DNA from: Salminus brasiliensis
Lineage: Eukaryota; Chordata; Actinopteri; Characiformes; Bryconidae
Assembly (NCBI RefSeq): GCF_030463535.1
Contig: NC_132878.1
Coordinates: forward strand, 37,391,261-37,455,260
Length of the DNA stretch: 64,000 nucleotides
Direction of reading: 5' to 3'
This document shows, piece after piece, positions 36,833 through 49,860 of the stretch. The notes below the pieces were generated by a model. That model ran no database searches and was not told the origin of the DNA. It was given only the letters and a program-made list of their open reading frames with translations. The stretch's first letter is position 1. Every line of letters starts with the position of its first letter. Position numbers and translations under genes: made by a program.

Positions 36833-39800
36833 TTAGACCTCCAGCACACTGAGCAGGTGAAATTCAACCCCCTAATCGATATCTCTCATTGATCGCCTTC
36901 ACTTTGGGTGTGTATATGGTTACACGCACACATGCACACATACATGCACATGTGCATGCTGAAATAAAATCAGTCCGGTCGGGCCATGGCCTCCCCTGTG
37001 TCAGGAACTGGGGGAGGCAATAAAACATCCTAAAACTCCATCAACGTTTCTATCGCAGGGACTCCAGTTACTGCACATTAAGATCTGTGTGTGTGTGCAT
37101 GTAATGGAAACCAGTAAACAAAGAACAACCATATTAGATTAAGTACCATTTATTAGCTGCATTTTTTCATTACAAATATTGTAACATAGAAACTATAAGA
37201 AGTTGGGTTTACTAAAGCACATTATAGTCATTTTAATATGCAATTTAATGATATAGTATTTATATAGAATCTAAATCAAAATATCAAATATAAGATCATG
37301 AAATATTATGTACTAATTTCCATCAATAATTGCTTATAAAGTTATTATTAGCATTGATTGACTTACAATTATGTACAGTCACAGCACAATTTCTGTTTAT
37401 TTGCTGAATTTGACATATTATAGTTTTCTGATGTTTTGTTTTTGTATGGAAGTAAATCTACATTTAAAAAAGTCACTGTAGAGAGTGTGAACTTCTTTAC
37501 ACTTAGAAAATATGGCATTTGACAACAGGAACCAAAGCCCCTGCATATGACTGTAGATGTATAATATATAAAAATATAATTACACAGATATATACATGAC
37601 ACAATTAAGTAATGAATTACACTGGCATTCAATTAACATGGATGGATGGATGTAAATGATTTGCCACCACTGATAAAATGCACATTTTGTTCATTTTCAA
37701 ATGCTAATTTGTAGTTAGTTACCTAATATTCTGTAAATGGAGAAAAATATAAATAATTGAAAGGACAGCCATACAGAAATTGTCAGGAGTAGCTTAAAGA
37801 TCTAGTCAGTGGTTGTAAATAAGAAGGGCTGAGGTGGGGTGTGGTAAAGGCAGTGTGTAGAATGGTGGGAGATGCTGGGAGAGGCTGCTTTGTGCCTTTG
37901 CTGTTGGTATAGTATTATAGGATTGGATGTCAGACTTGACTGTTGAGCCTTCTGAAGGTGTTGTGGGCTTAAGTCAGCGAAACACTGTCGAAGGAAGGTG
38001 CCTACTTGATGATCCCTGTGAAGAGCTTGCAGTTTAGTGGGTGATTAGAGTATGGATGAAGGACCTCAAGACCTCAAGTCTTAGTTGCAGGTTTCTTCTT
38101 CTTTACCTGTAGTATTTCATTATAATCCTTTTTGACCAAAACCTTCTTCATTAGATAAGTGTAACACCTCAGACAGAAGCACAGTGTCTTTTGTAGCCAG
38201 CCTAGAGTCTTTCTGTTCTTGATGTTAAAATCAGGGGATTGCAAGGGTCATTTTCTTGAAGTAGTTCCTAAAGGAGGGGAGGGGGGATGGGGTTGTGGTA
38301 AGTTTTGGATCACCGTCCTCTTGTGGAGTCTCTTTTCAACTTTGGTTTCTTGACTGACTGTGTCACATATGCTTCCAGAATTTGATAATATTTAGTACAA
38401 TCCAACCTCAGTGAGCTTGATTAAATAAAATTAAGTAACAGAGTTTACACCATGGGGGGCCTATGGGGGTTATACAGGAAAGGACCCAGTAGGCAAATGC
38501 TGCTGTAATACTCTGAGAACACATGAGCAGCTCTGTGGACTGTTCCGTCAATAAAACAAGCAAGATCCGACATGAACCTGGCGCTGGCCCCGGGGGCTCG
38601 GCTTTTGCTCTCCGGCAGTGGTACCAACCTCTTCACAAAAAACTACTCAGGTAGCAAAGAACTCCCACAGTGCAGTCCATAAATAACCAACACTCGTTCA
38701 TTGTTTCAGGCCTGAATTAAAACCCAATCTGGATGCAAAATAAAGCAATACATGAAGATTAGGTGGACCATATGGGAATCACAGTGCTTTTTTATTCAGT
38801 CCTCCTTGCAAATTGGCTGCTCAATTATTTCCTAGCCAGAGTTGATTCTGAATGTAGCATTTGACTATTAATGTTGCCTGTCAATGTGTCAAATAAGAGA
38901 TAAGTCATTTATTTGTTGTATTTGTTTATTTTACAGGTTATTGTTAAAAGGTATTTTAAATAATCCAGAGGTAGCCATAAAGGGCAAATCTGTAGTCCCT
39001 GGTTTTAGATGTTTTTTTAAGTCACAGATTCACATTTTATTCACGTTCTTGGGGACTGTAACACAGCACCATTTTGAAGCCTGAGAGCTAACCAGGCTAG
39101 TAGCTGTTATTGTTGTTGTTTTAAATGATGCTTTTTATCCGCATTTTAACTGACTGAAAACTAAAGTTTTTTAAAGTCACCCTACAGAAAGTCCATTTTC
39201 AGAGTTTTCGTGCAGACAGGGAAAACAGCTTTTTCAGAAATGCTGAAATCACAATGCTGGCCTGTGCATGTTTGGTTAGCATTGTGGACTAACAACTGGG
39301 TTTATTATGTGTAATTAGACTGTAACAGATTTACATCTGCGCTCAGATTTTGAAAAAAATAAACAGCAAAAACTCCTCGTCTGATCAGGAGCATGGGTAA
39401 TTCATGGATATTTTTGATTTGGATTTGAGCTTTTTTATGCTAGTAAAAATCTGTTTTTTACATGCATTAAATGTATGTGTGATCAAGTTATGAAGACCTG
39501 CTGTCTGTACGCAGTACAACAATCTTTTTTTTGTCAGAAAATGTACTTCAGCTTCACACTATATATTTAGGTCTGTTTTGGACATTACACTTGGCTTTTG
39601 AAGAAATCTTAGAACTTCCTGCTGGGCTAGCATGCTCACACATGTTATTAGGAATGTTTTTGTGTTTTCATATGGATGGAGGGATTTTCAGAAGCACTGT
39701 AAGAGACAGAGAGGAACAAACTATGATTTGAAAAATACTGTTATAAATGTGTACACAAAACAATAATAGCCCATATCACATCATATAAATTCTGAAAAAT

Positions 39801-41125
39801 GCAATTTAAGGGACTAATGTATTATAAATTAAGATATTATAAATATAGTATTAAAAATGTTACCTATTTCTTTTTTAATCTGATAATATTGATAAACATT
39901 GTCAAATCAAACTTATATTCTTTATATTAACTTCACAGTCTCTGTATTTTCAAACTGAAACTTTGTCACAGTCCAGTTAGTTAGGTGCTGCACTGCATCT
40001 GATTTTCTTTATGGTGAAGCTGTGCAGACCCCGTGTAGCTGGAAACAATAAGTTAGCTGTGAACTAGAACTGCCTTCAAGATTACAGGATAAGGAAATGA
40101 ATGTAAAAAGATATGGGACCATAAATTCAGACATCTATGGCAAAAAATGCTTCTCCCTTGAACGAAGGGGAGGTCTTTAAGGGTTCTATATAGCACCAAG
40201 AACCTTTGAATGCTTAAGGAATTCTTTGTCTGGTTAACTGGCTGCAAGTCAGAACCCCTCTCTGCACTACATAGAACCCATTTATGTATTTTGCATATTA
40301 GAACCCTTTTATGTATTAGTGACACTAAGCCTGAAAATATTATAGCACTCTTTAGTATTTTTTTTTATATCCCTGTAATATCCATGTGCCCCTGTTAAGT
40401 GTAAGCACATGGTGGGAGAGTGGGTCCTTCTCCACCCAGGTGTGGCTGCTTGTCCTGTTTATATAATGTGAAGCCCACTGACCAATTGGAATCTTTGCTG
40501 GTGTGAATGTGGGAGGAGCCTCACCAAGGAACACTCTTAAAAAGTATTTATTCATTTCTGTATTTGTCCTTTAAGTTTGTAGTATTTGCTAAACCAGAGC
40601 TTTGTGTGTTACTTATTGGCATTATCATTTTAATTTTAATAATTTGTGATTATAATGTTTCTTTTTTATTTTCTTTGTTCAATACTTTTATATATTGCTG
40701 TCTGATTGTCTGATATTAAGCACACATTGCTGCACTTTCTTTTAAGGTGCTACACAGATTTTACACAGTGCTTTCTCAGAGTGTGTATGTGTGTGTGTGA
40801 GAGAGCGAGAGAGGGAGTAGGCCTGTCCCGATGCACCGTTCAGTTCAGTGATACTCTATCTGTGCATGTGGACAGTGTTAGAAGAGGCAATAAATATCCA
40901 CTCAGGAAGATAAAGAGAGACTGTGTGCTGCATGATTGTCCTCAGATGTGCCATATGTGTGAGTTTACACACTGTTACTTCTACAGAAGAGAGAGAGAGA
41001 GGGAGAGAGGGCGAGTTGGGAATGGAAGCAGAAAGAGTCTCCCCGCAGTGTGGTGGAAGGGGCACGTGTATATTTTTCAGGGCCGTATGTGGTGTGTTTG
41101 TGCTCTGTAGGGATAATACGAGTCA
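36833..41125. other. Intergenic, AT-rich, no gene recognised
   Basis: Includes CA/TG-rich patches near 36925 and 37088, a G-rich patch at about 38275-38295, and a GC-rich spot at 38578-38610. A block at 40160-40330 carries repeated AGAACCC/GGTTCT strings typical of a degraded fish DNA repeat. No coding similarity. Confidence 0.45.
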
Positions 41126-41691
41126 TTAATCATTGTGTCCCGGCACCAAAACGCCCAAGCTTTTGAAATGTCTCTGTGATCCGCCGGCCTCGGCGCAGGC
41201 TACTGTTTGCCAGGTTCGGTAAACTGGGATGGAACAAGAGCTTTAAAGGAATAGTTTGTTGAAAAATCACATTTACATTTAGTCTTTTCCCTTTAGCACA
41301 AACAAAGTCAGGCAGGAGGAGTTAGTAGCTAAGCAATGGAAGGTTATACAGTAACAGTTAGCTCTGTGTAAGCATACCTACAGCATATCTTCACACACTG
41401 TGCCTCAAACGTTTTGGTAATCTTAGACATGTCTTGAGACTTAAGGACAGGACATCTAGTAACATGTAACAGAGCTACTTAGTCGAACCTCAAGCATTAA
41501 TTCCCCTCAGTCAAATACACTGTATATCTTTATTATTACACTCGAAAAGGTTTAAATGGTAGCAGTCCTTAGAAAAATCGGCATTACAATGGGCTGTTAG
41601 CTTAGCACTGTATTTACATTTGGTGTCAGTTCTAAATATATTTTTATCTTAATATTATTTAAATTTTAGTTTATACCAAACTATTTCTATA

Positions 41692-41890
41692 ACACCCACA
41701 GTACCCACTATTAGGGTAAATTCAGTAATTTCACAAGTGTGCATGCCCCTAAACTGTATCAAAGACTATTTATTAGGAATGTCCTAGAAGTCTTTAGCAG
41801 CATGCCATTGGATTTGCATAGTATTGTGGGAACTGTAGTGGTTTAGGAGAATTGCTGAGATAACTGTAGTCTTGCTTGCCCCCCCCCCCC
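41692..41890 (+). repeat. 200-bp direct repeat, copy 1
   Basis: Shares CAGTACCCACTATTAGGGTA, ACAAGTGTGCATGCCC, TGTCCTAGAAGTCTTTA and GGTTTAGGAGAATTGCTG with 43293-43490 in the same order. Confidence 0.8.
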
Positions 41891-41892
41891 CC
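41879..41892. repeat. (C)14 homopolymer
   Basis: Uninterrupted C run at the end of the first 200-bp direct repeat. Confidence 0.9.
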
Positions 41893-42439
41893 AAGCTCCA
41901 TCCACATTCTCAATGTCAAACCTCTCTCTCCCTCTCGCAACCGCGTATAGAGAAATTGACTCACTGTTCCCACCTTTAGATTTGAATTGAGTGGAAATAA
42001 ATATTTCTCTGAAATTCTGGCATCTTATTTCAACTCATGAAGTTGATGGTGGATTGGGCAAGGACAATGATTTTACGCCGCTCTATTTCTTTAACACCCG
42101 GGAGACCCCCCTAACAACCCAGAGACTGACCTCTCTTTCTCTTTTGCGGTTTTTACTCACTTGGACCCCCGCCAGCCGCCTGGGATATTTTTAATTCCGC
42201 TTCCCCTTGTAGCTCAGCGCTCAGGAATCCTCCTCCCAACCAGCCTGCCTGCTTACCATTACTTTTATTTGAAATTCAGATCTATATTTGCTCATCAGAA
42301 ACACATGTTGAGGCGGGCTGGCTGTGTAGAAGCGCACACACACATGCACACACATCCAAGCCTGCAGATGGAACCCAAAACCATGAACTCGCTGTAAAAT
42401 CCCTCCAAGGTGCGGCACGTGTGTTCATTACAGGAGCAC

Positions 42440-42660
42440 AGGAAATACCTGTCAGTACACAGGAAGCTTGTTTTTATTAGCCATCGGGCCGTTTGATGTG
42501 TGCGACCGGACGTGCCCCCGTCATATGGAGATCAGTGCATGGGATCATGGGACGGTGTGGATCAGAACCAAAGCTCTTGCTAACCCTCAGGTAGAGCAGA
42601 AGAAAGTTCAGATCTGGGTCAGGAGGCCACGGCTGAACTCCGCGCTCATGCTGTAGGGCA
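42440..42660. promoter_or_regulatory. Unique block, candidate conserved non-coding element
   Basis: Non-repetitive sequence with CpGs and ordered motifs (TTTTTATTAGCCATC, TCATATGGAGATCAG with a CATATG E-box). It stays open on the + strand for 62 codons, but the peptide is not recognised. Confidence 0.25.
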
Positions 42661-42861
42661 TGATGATAGCTGATTTTACAGGGACAATAATGCTGTCACT
42701 ATCTCAGCTAGAGCAGAACATGCATATGATGTGCACAACTGAGTCGTTGTTCAGAAGTTTAGAACCAATGTCTTTAGTAAACAAATCCAATATGGTCGCA
42801 GATAAACATATAGAATGACTCTAACATGCTGGTGCTCTATACCTTCACACCTTTAGTTTAA

Positions 42862-42924
42862 AATATATATATATATATATATATACAGATATATTTGTAT
42901 GTTTTCTAAATGACTAGAAAATTC

Positions 42925-42972
<48 letters not shown>
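42862..42972. repeat. Two (AT)n microsatellites
   Basis: AT runs at 42862-42885 and about 42925-42972, separated by about 40 bp of AT-rich DNA. Confidence 0.9.
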
Positions 42973-42974
<2 letters not shown>

Positions 42975-43292
42975 TTTAATAAATAAATATACTAAATAAT
43001 AGAAGTGATCAAATCTGGAGGCAGAGTGGTACTGATCAGGACGATTCTAAGGGCTTCAAAGATACAAATGGTCATGACGATTGTACCATATATGATTATT
43101 AGACTTTAATAATAAAGATTATTAGTCGGAACAGCTTTACTCTTTCACATTTGTAGTAGTAGCACTTATGAACATTTAGTGGGTTAGTGCCCAACCCAAT
43201 ATTTGAACCAATTATTTTATGATTAAGGAAAATCTAACATGGAGACCGCTGTAACCGTGACAGAACAGGGGTCATGGTCGCACTGAGAATAC

Positions 43293-43490
43293 ACAGTACC
43301 CACTATTAGGGTAAATACAGTAATTTCACAAGTGTGCATGCCCCGTAAACCTTAAGCTGTATCAAAGATGTTATGAATGTCCTAGAAGTCTTTAACTGTA
43401 TGCATTAGATTTGCATAGTATTGAGGGAATTGTAGTGGTTTAGGAGAATTGCTGTGGTAACTGTAGTCTTGTTTGCCCCCAAATAACACA
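43293..43490 (+). repeat. 200-bp direct repeat, copy 2
   Basis: Second copy of the element at 41692-41890, 1.6 kb downstream, with small indels. Confidence 0.8.
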
Positions 43491-46400
43491 CTACAGGCTG
43501 TATTAACCACCCTGAGGTCGATATATGGCACTAAATGAAACAAACAGTAGTAGTTCTTGTGTGTTTAAATGAAATGAAAAGACGGGTAGTTTTTTTTACT
43601 CATTGTACTGTACTTGTATAAAACTGTGACGTCCAAACCATGGTACAAACCGAACTGGGACTTTTGTGTACTATTACACAAAAATACACATGCTGGGGGC
43701 CAGCAGCTCCATCAAAAGTAAATGGCTGAGACACAAGCAAATATATTTTGAAGAATGGAGATGCTTCCAAAGAAGTTTTAATTTAGGAGATCAAAAATGT
43801 CAGAAACAAAAGTATGTGACCAATTTTAGACCAATTAGAGTCACAGGCTGTACAGAAGCATACAGAGTTTTTAGGTGGCTCACAGTTGCTAATGGAACCT
43901 GCAAATATATGTGCATGATTTGCTAATTACAGTAACATCAGCATTTGCAGCTATTCAGTTCACTGGGATTGGCTTAATGGCAAGTGTAAAAGTGTTTTGG
44001 ATGACCTGACATCAGATTATTTGATGCCAAAATTTGAACCAGTGACATAACTCCCTTAAGTTAACTCTCCTGTTAAGACTGCTGACTGGCAACAGCCACA
44101 CCGGAGCATGAGAACTACGCTCTGACAGCACTTGTGCATGAGCCAAGTGATGAGGGAAAGAGTAGACTGATTTTCTGATGTTTATTGTGCTCAAAGCAAT
44201 GAATTATTAGAAAGATATTATTATTATATATGGCAAATTGCCTTCCTACCCACCGAGAGGGTAACGGTTTTGGTTTGACATTCCTGTTGTGATTTTCCTC
44301 AGCCATATATACCTACTGGGTATGGAAACCATATTCATGCTTTATTTGTGTAAACAGGCAACAAATAGAACCAATTATGGTGTATGTATTCTAGAGTGGT
44401 TCCTATGCCCATGGATTAAACTGATTGGAAAAACCACAGCTGAACCCTCATCAGATGCTTCAAGGCATCACAGTAGGTTCTCTATTCTGCTGACGGGAGT
44501 GTAGATATATGGGGCCGACGGCAGCCGCAAACTCGAGAACAATCTCACACTCACAGCAGTCATGTTGTTCTTCAACTGGAAGTGCTTCTGGCTCTAATCG
44601 CTCCCTGCGGAAACCCTGCTTTTGAGGAACTGGACATTCTCTGGAGGTAATGCATAATTTCCACACTGAGCACTCTCAATGGCAAACTGTCGACTGATGG
44701 AACAGATCGCTCTTCATTCTCGATGTCTCTGCAGAAATTACAATTTAAGCTGCATAAATAAGGCGAACCCTCTTCTTTCCTTGGAGACCTGGTTTTATGC
44801 GAGCTTGGCAAACGTTCCATCGACCAAAAGGTCAAAAACCGTGGATGAGGGCTTCCTCGAGACATGTTTCTGTTTAAAGTTCACCGGTCAGCTCTCCCCC
44901 GTGCTCCTCTGTGTTTTTAATGTTCACCTGAGGAGATACCCTCGAGCTTTTGTGGTTATGCTAAATTCCATTGCGAGTTCATGGTGGTCTGTGTGTGCGT
45001 GTATGTCCTTCATAGGCCCCTTGTTGCAGCTTAGGTCATCCTTTCTAGTCAAATGTGCCCCATTCGCTCTCTGTCAAAGAGCAAATGTCTGATTGATTTC
45101 TTCCTCTGAATGTCTTGTTAAAGAACTCTGTATGTGTCTATGTGATCCACTTCACATCCACTTGAAATAGAATGTAGATCCTAAAGTGGCAAACGTAAAT
45201 TCCTTGAGCCTATTCGGCACCGTATCAAGGTCCTCCCGTAAGGTCACCTTAAACGGAACAGGAAAGCCATTTGACCCAGTACATAATAAAAGTATACAAC
45301 CATTTTCTTACTACTACACACTGTGTGGGTTAAAGGCTGCCTGCTGCACTTCTGTCTTGATGCAAAGTAGCAACACTGATGCAGCTGTCCATGCTTTCAC
45401 AATGCAAAAACACCACTCATCACCTGGATACGTCATGGTAATATACTGTATGTGCTGCAGAAACCAAGATCCTGTAGCTACTCTCTCATGCATGTTTGCA
45501 CACTGTCACTGAAGCCCAACCTAAATCTCTTAGAAAGGAGTAATGGAGGCAGCTTGACCACTTCGAGTTAAATGAAATACTGCCGCCAAAGATTTTTGCT
45601 CTCGAAGGGACCAACATGGTCTTTCTCACAGACAAAAAATTAGAAACGCAGCCTTTTATGTGCTGTCAGTGGAGCTAAAGTTCTAGTATGAACGCCTCCC
45701 ATTCCACCGCCTTCTTATTTCAATTTTCCATTCCATCTTAAAAGGCCAGAATGTAAGTACTGCACCATTTAAGGTGGAATAAAAAAATGACGTTGATTAA
45801 TAGGCCAACCTCACACTCACAGGCCTTGTACCAATATAGAGAAGATATTACTGGAGTGTGTTTTTGTTTTTGCTCTAGTATGTAGGTCAACTGCTTAACA
45901 CAGCAAGGCTGATTACACACTAAGGTGTATTACTTACAGGAACTTCTGTACAAACTGGTGGGGCTATTCTTTGGTAATAGAAGTGTGTACTAACACTTAT
46001 GACCCCCTTCGGCAGTACATAGGCTGTTTAAGGGCTTAAAGAAACCAGGCTAGTAGCTCGATCTAGTCATGCCCCTGAAGTGGAATAACCCAATACAAAA
46101 AAGAAAAAGTTTTGATTGCACGTTGATTTTAAGCAGTGAGTACAATCTGGGTAGATGAACTCATTACAGTTAGCAAGGCTAACTCAAATAATGTAACTAC
46201 AGTACTTGTGAAAATAGTCCATTATGTTCCATATATGGTATAATACCACTTCCAATGGAATCCTGACAGTTTTTTCTCATAGTATTGCTGAGTATTAGGT
46301 ACTTGTAACCTGTAACTTTATTTTCTGTTAATATTTATTGTGAAGTAATTTTGTTATGGTAGCTAGCATTAATGCTACTAAGCATATGCATGTTAGTGTA

Positions 46401-47229
46401 TCACTGCTACAGCAGAATGCTAAGAGCACAGAGCTGTATCTCCCCTAGGCAATCAGCAAAGTTCTTTATTTAAAGGCAGAAGTGTTGCTTACACTTGTTT
46501 TAGGTGAAGTGATGGCGGTTTTATTTCTGTAGCTGTACAGAGTTGGGTTCCAGTGTTGATTTGTAACTTTTCTGGCAAATCCTAGTGGTTTCCTATATAA
46601 TGTATAATGTATGTCCACATTCTAGCCCACAAGACGCAGACTGCACATGACATAGCATGAATGACGAATGCACGAGACTGCCTGTGAACAAGTGACAGGA
46701 AGCGAGGAAAGAGCTTGACAGCAGAAGGTGGAGTGCCATGTCTTTTCAGACTGCACCATCGGCTGTGTCACATTCATATTTTAGCACATCGTGCTTTTCT
46801 CCCTTTCGCTGTCTCCTTCTGGGAACTTTCCAGTGATGTAATGATTATATCACCATTTTGTTTGAGCGACTGAGCTCTGTGCTGAAACACATGAGGAGAA
46901 GCTGGTAGTTGTTTTTAACTTAACATCTTTCCGTCACCTCAGCCTGCAATGCCAGGGATGAGTTTTATGGCTGAAGATTGTGGGTGATTCCACAGATGAT
47001 GTGCCATTTAGCTTTTGCAACTCATGCCAGGAAGGATATCTCATTTTTTTAAAACGGTAGCAGCATTCACAGTGCAGTGGTTAAGTGTTTGTGTCATAGG
47101 ATTAGCAAACACACAAAACATGTTAAACTAGCATCAGTGCAAATAAGAACACAAACAACTTTCTATTAATCCACTTACATTTTATTTGAAACGATTGGGG
47201 GACTTTCAGTCTGTACTTTGGGCATCATG
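43491..47229. other. Intergenic, no gene recognised
   Basis: Unique-looking sequence with several open frames up to 137 codons (for example 44679-45092 and 45186-45512, + strand). None has a recognisable motif or flanking splice sites I can support. Parts such as 43680-43930 could be conserved non-coding DNA. Confidence 0.4.
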
Positions 47230-47590
47230 ATTGTATTTTGGGAGTGCATTCGAATCACAGTGGGTGCAGAAGAAATGGTCAGACGCAAAGACCTGAGCAA
47301 CGTTGGCAAGGGCCATATTGTTATGGCCAGATGACTGGGTTAGAGCATCTGCAAAACCACAAGGCTTATGGGGTGCTCCTGGTCAGCTGTGGTGAGTATC
47401 CACAGACAGTGGTCTGCAGAGGCACAAACCACAAACTGGCAAAAGAACATTGGGCACCCAAGTTTCATTGATGTGTGAGGTCAATATAGGCTATCCCATG
47501 TGGGCAGAACTGACAGAAGGGCTAAGAGCACAGTCCTCTCAATGAGGGGAATAAGGTCAAACAGCCGAAGACTAGTATGAAAACAGTCTA
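47230..47590 (+). mobile_element. Decayed Tc1-like transposase, N-terminal DNA-binding part
   Basis: From about 47290 the + strand reads DLSNVGKGHIVMAR, then (after stops) TTRLMGCSWSAVVSIHRQWS and a HPSFIDV motif. This is the order found in the helix-turn-helix half of fish Tc1-like transposases. In-frame stops show it is inactive. Confidence 0.6.
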
Positions 47591-47689
47591 CTGGGTGGTT
47601 ACAATGCCTGTTAAAGGTATAAAACTAATGATAATAATAAAACTACTCCCTTTTGCTAGTTGATGGTGATTGATGGTTATTTTCCATCC

Positions 47690-48090
47690 TTTTCTAGATT
47701 TGATCTAATCTGGTGTCCATTAGGGATGGGCGATGTGATAAAAATATTATGACAAGACATTTCTCACTACACACATTATTATTTACTGCGATACACGTGA
47801 TTGCAGACAAAATGCACCAGTAGTGACAGATTTATAAAACTGCTATTCAAATGCTGTCCTGTACTTCCTGCAATAATTCCTATTCAAAATCTGTCGCACA
47901 TGTAGTTGATCAATGTTCTTCAAGCACTGACGATATCTTGATGCTTAGAAAAGCATATTGTGTATCACAACACAATAAAGTATTGTCATACTGCCCACCC
48001 CTAGTGTCCATATAGATCCACAAGATAGCCAGCTCCACCAGTGGGTTTACTGAGACCATGGGCTACAGATCAGGCAGACTCTGTGGAACC
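47690..48090 (+). repeat. Unclassified dispersed repeat, copy 3, split by a hAT insertion
   Basis: Left half GATTTGATCTAATCTGGTGT (from 47698), right half ATAGATCCACAAGATAGCC to GGGCTACAGATCAGGC. Removing 47721-48011 restores alignment with the copy at 35975. Confidence 0.6.
47721..48003. mobile_element. hAT-type MITE with intact 8-bp target duplication
   Basis: 283 bp, left end TAGGGATGGGCGATGTGA, right end ATACTGCCCACCCCTA. It is flanked by the perfect duplication GTGTCCAT (47713-47720 and 48004-48011). The interior matches the copies at 25158 and about 8240. Confidence 0.88.
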
Positions 48091-48618
48091 AGAGGGTAAA
48101 GGGGGTTGTATTCTGACTATTCAGACACAAACAAGAAGACTCTGCAGTGAATGTAGACGTCATATCTAGCGTGGAGCGCACTCAAACATAAAGGTGCTTT
48201 AGGAAGGACCATAAAGAACCATGTTTGTATTAGAGATGTGTGTGTGTGTGAGTGTGAAGAACATTCTAAAGATCTAAAGAACCTTTGCTTGATGTAAAGG
48301 TGTGAAGGTTCTTCACATGCACACTTCTGTGTTAAAAACATGCTTCTTTAAAGGAACCTATAGTGGTTCAGCAGTGGAACCATTTGCAGCATGTTTATTA
48401 AAAAAGAGGGCAAATTCTGAGCAAGGTCACTTTTTATTTTTCTACTGTCTATTAGAGTAATGGTCCTGACTCTCCATATGTAACCCTACAGTGGGTGTCA
48501 GAGAGGCACCATCAGTGTATAACTTTTAATAAATCCAATATAATTGCAGATATTTCCAATGCATATCCACAGAATTTCCTTTCCATAATAAAGAGAACAA
48601 TATGAGGGAAAGTATGTC

Positions 48619-48621
<3 letters not shown>
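48012..48621. other. Intergenic, repeat-derived
   Basis: The block at 48188-48380 has several AAGAACCTTT / GAAGGTTCTT strings, similar in style to 40160-40330 and 54155-54330, probably degraded copies of a fish DNA repeat. No gene. Confidence 0.4.

Positions 48622-48669
<48 letters not shown>
48622..48669. repeat. (AT)24 microsatellite
   Basis: Uninterrupted AT run. Confidence 0.95.
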
Positions 48670-48674
<5 letters not shown>

Positions 48675-48689
48675 TATAAAGTTTTTCTG

Positions 48690-49275
48690 AAGCAGATCTG
48701 TCCAGAGGTACTTCAGAGCAATGCGGTCAGTTGACAGTGATGCCGATGGTGTTACATTCCTTTTCAGCCACAGCGGCAGGTTTAAGCAGGTTTGCTCGCT
48801 CTGCCCGCGCTGGTGAACAATGAGCGCGAGAAGCCCTTTGATTGGCCGATAGCTCCCGGCGCTAATTAGGATCACTTTAACAAAGCCCCCGCTCCTCCCT
48901 CTGTTTTACATATGTGATCTTTATTCAGATTGGCCCTCTCATATGCAGATGAGCACCCGCATTGTTGTATGGAAAAGGGAAGGCAAATTCCACAAGCGTG
49001 TGTGTATGCGTATGCGTGCGTGTCTGTGTGCTGAAGCAGATGAGGCCTCACTTGTGACTGCACAAAAACAAAATGCATTAACCGAGGGGAGGAGGAAGCT
49101 GCCAATTAAAATCTACGGCCGTGTCGCCGCGTGTGAAATGATTGGCTAATTGACGGCTTGAACAGCGTGTTCTCTGCGGCATCCAGGCCGCAAATCTCAG
49201 CTGCTTTAATTCCTCTCTCAGCTTTTAGCCGCCAGCTACGCACTTTCACAGCATTCTTTATTCTGTTTGCTTTCC
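48690..49275. promoter_or_regulatory. Candidate developmental enhancer (conserved non-coding-like block)
   Basis: Unique sequence between simple repeats. It has dense homeodomain-type sites (CGCTAATTAGGATC at 48859, CCAATTAAAATC, TGATTGGCTAATTGACG at 49140), a POU-like ATATGCAGATGA at 48942, SOX-like AACAAAG and ATTGTTGT, and two CCAAT/ATTGG boxes. No credible ORF. Typical of vertebrate developmental enhancers, but conservation cannot be tested here. Confidence 0.35.
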
Positions 49276-49860
49276 AGATTAGAAGTGTATGTGAGGAGCC
49301 CTCCCCCCACGTTCTGTTTTTCTGTTTCTCTCACTCTTTCTCTCTCCCCATCCTTCTTACTTTCTTTTGCTCTTTCTCTTTCCTTTGCGTTCCCCACCGT
49401 TTGCCTCTCCCTATGTTGCTCTCGGCTCACATCTCTTTCTCTAGCCCTTGTGTTCTTACATAGCCTCCATCCACTCTCGGTCTACCTCTTTCTCTCATCT
49501 TCTTTCTCACTCTCTATCTCTCTTGCTCTTAATCCCTCATCTCTCTTTCTCTTTCTTTTCTCCCGACCTGTCTCTCTCCCTTCTCTCACTTTCCCTTCAT
49601 CCTTTCTCTCGACCGGTCTTTTTCTCTCTTTTTTTCTTCTCTCCCTTGCGCTCTTCCCTCCATTCTCTCTTGGCCTCTCTCCGTTTCTTTCTCCCTCTAC
49701 CTCTTTCTCTCATCTTCCTTCTCAATCTCTAGCTCTCTTGCTCTCAATCCTTCATCTGTCCTTCTTCCACATTTCCCTTTTTTATCCCGGCCTCCCTGCT
49801 TTCCGTCTATCTCTCTGGCTCTCTCACTTTTTCTCCTCAACCCCCCCCCCCCCCCCCCCT
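49276..49860. repeat. 600-bp pyrimidine-rich tract ending in (C)19
   Basis: The + strand is almost wholly C and T (TCTCTTTC-type degenerate repeats) and ends in an uninterrupted C run at 49841-49859. It produces a 208-codon Ser/Leu/Phe frame that is a composition artefact. Confidence 0.85.

Noticed and set aside
44679..45512. Two + strand frames of 137 and 108 codons
   Set aside because: No motifs, no conserved residue pattern, no supporting splice sites; could not be distinguished from chance.
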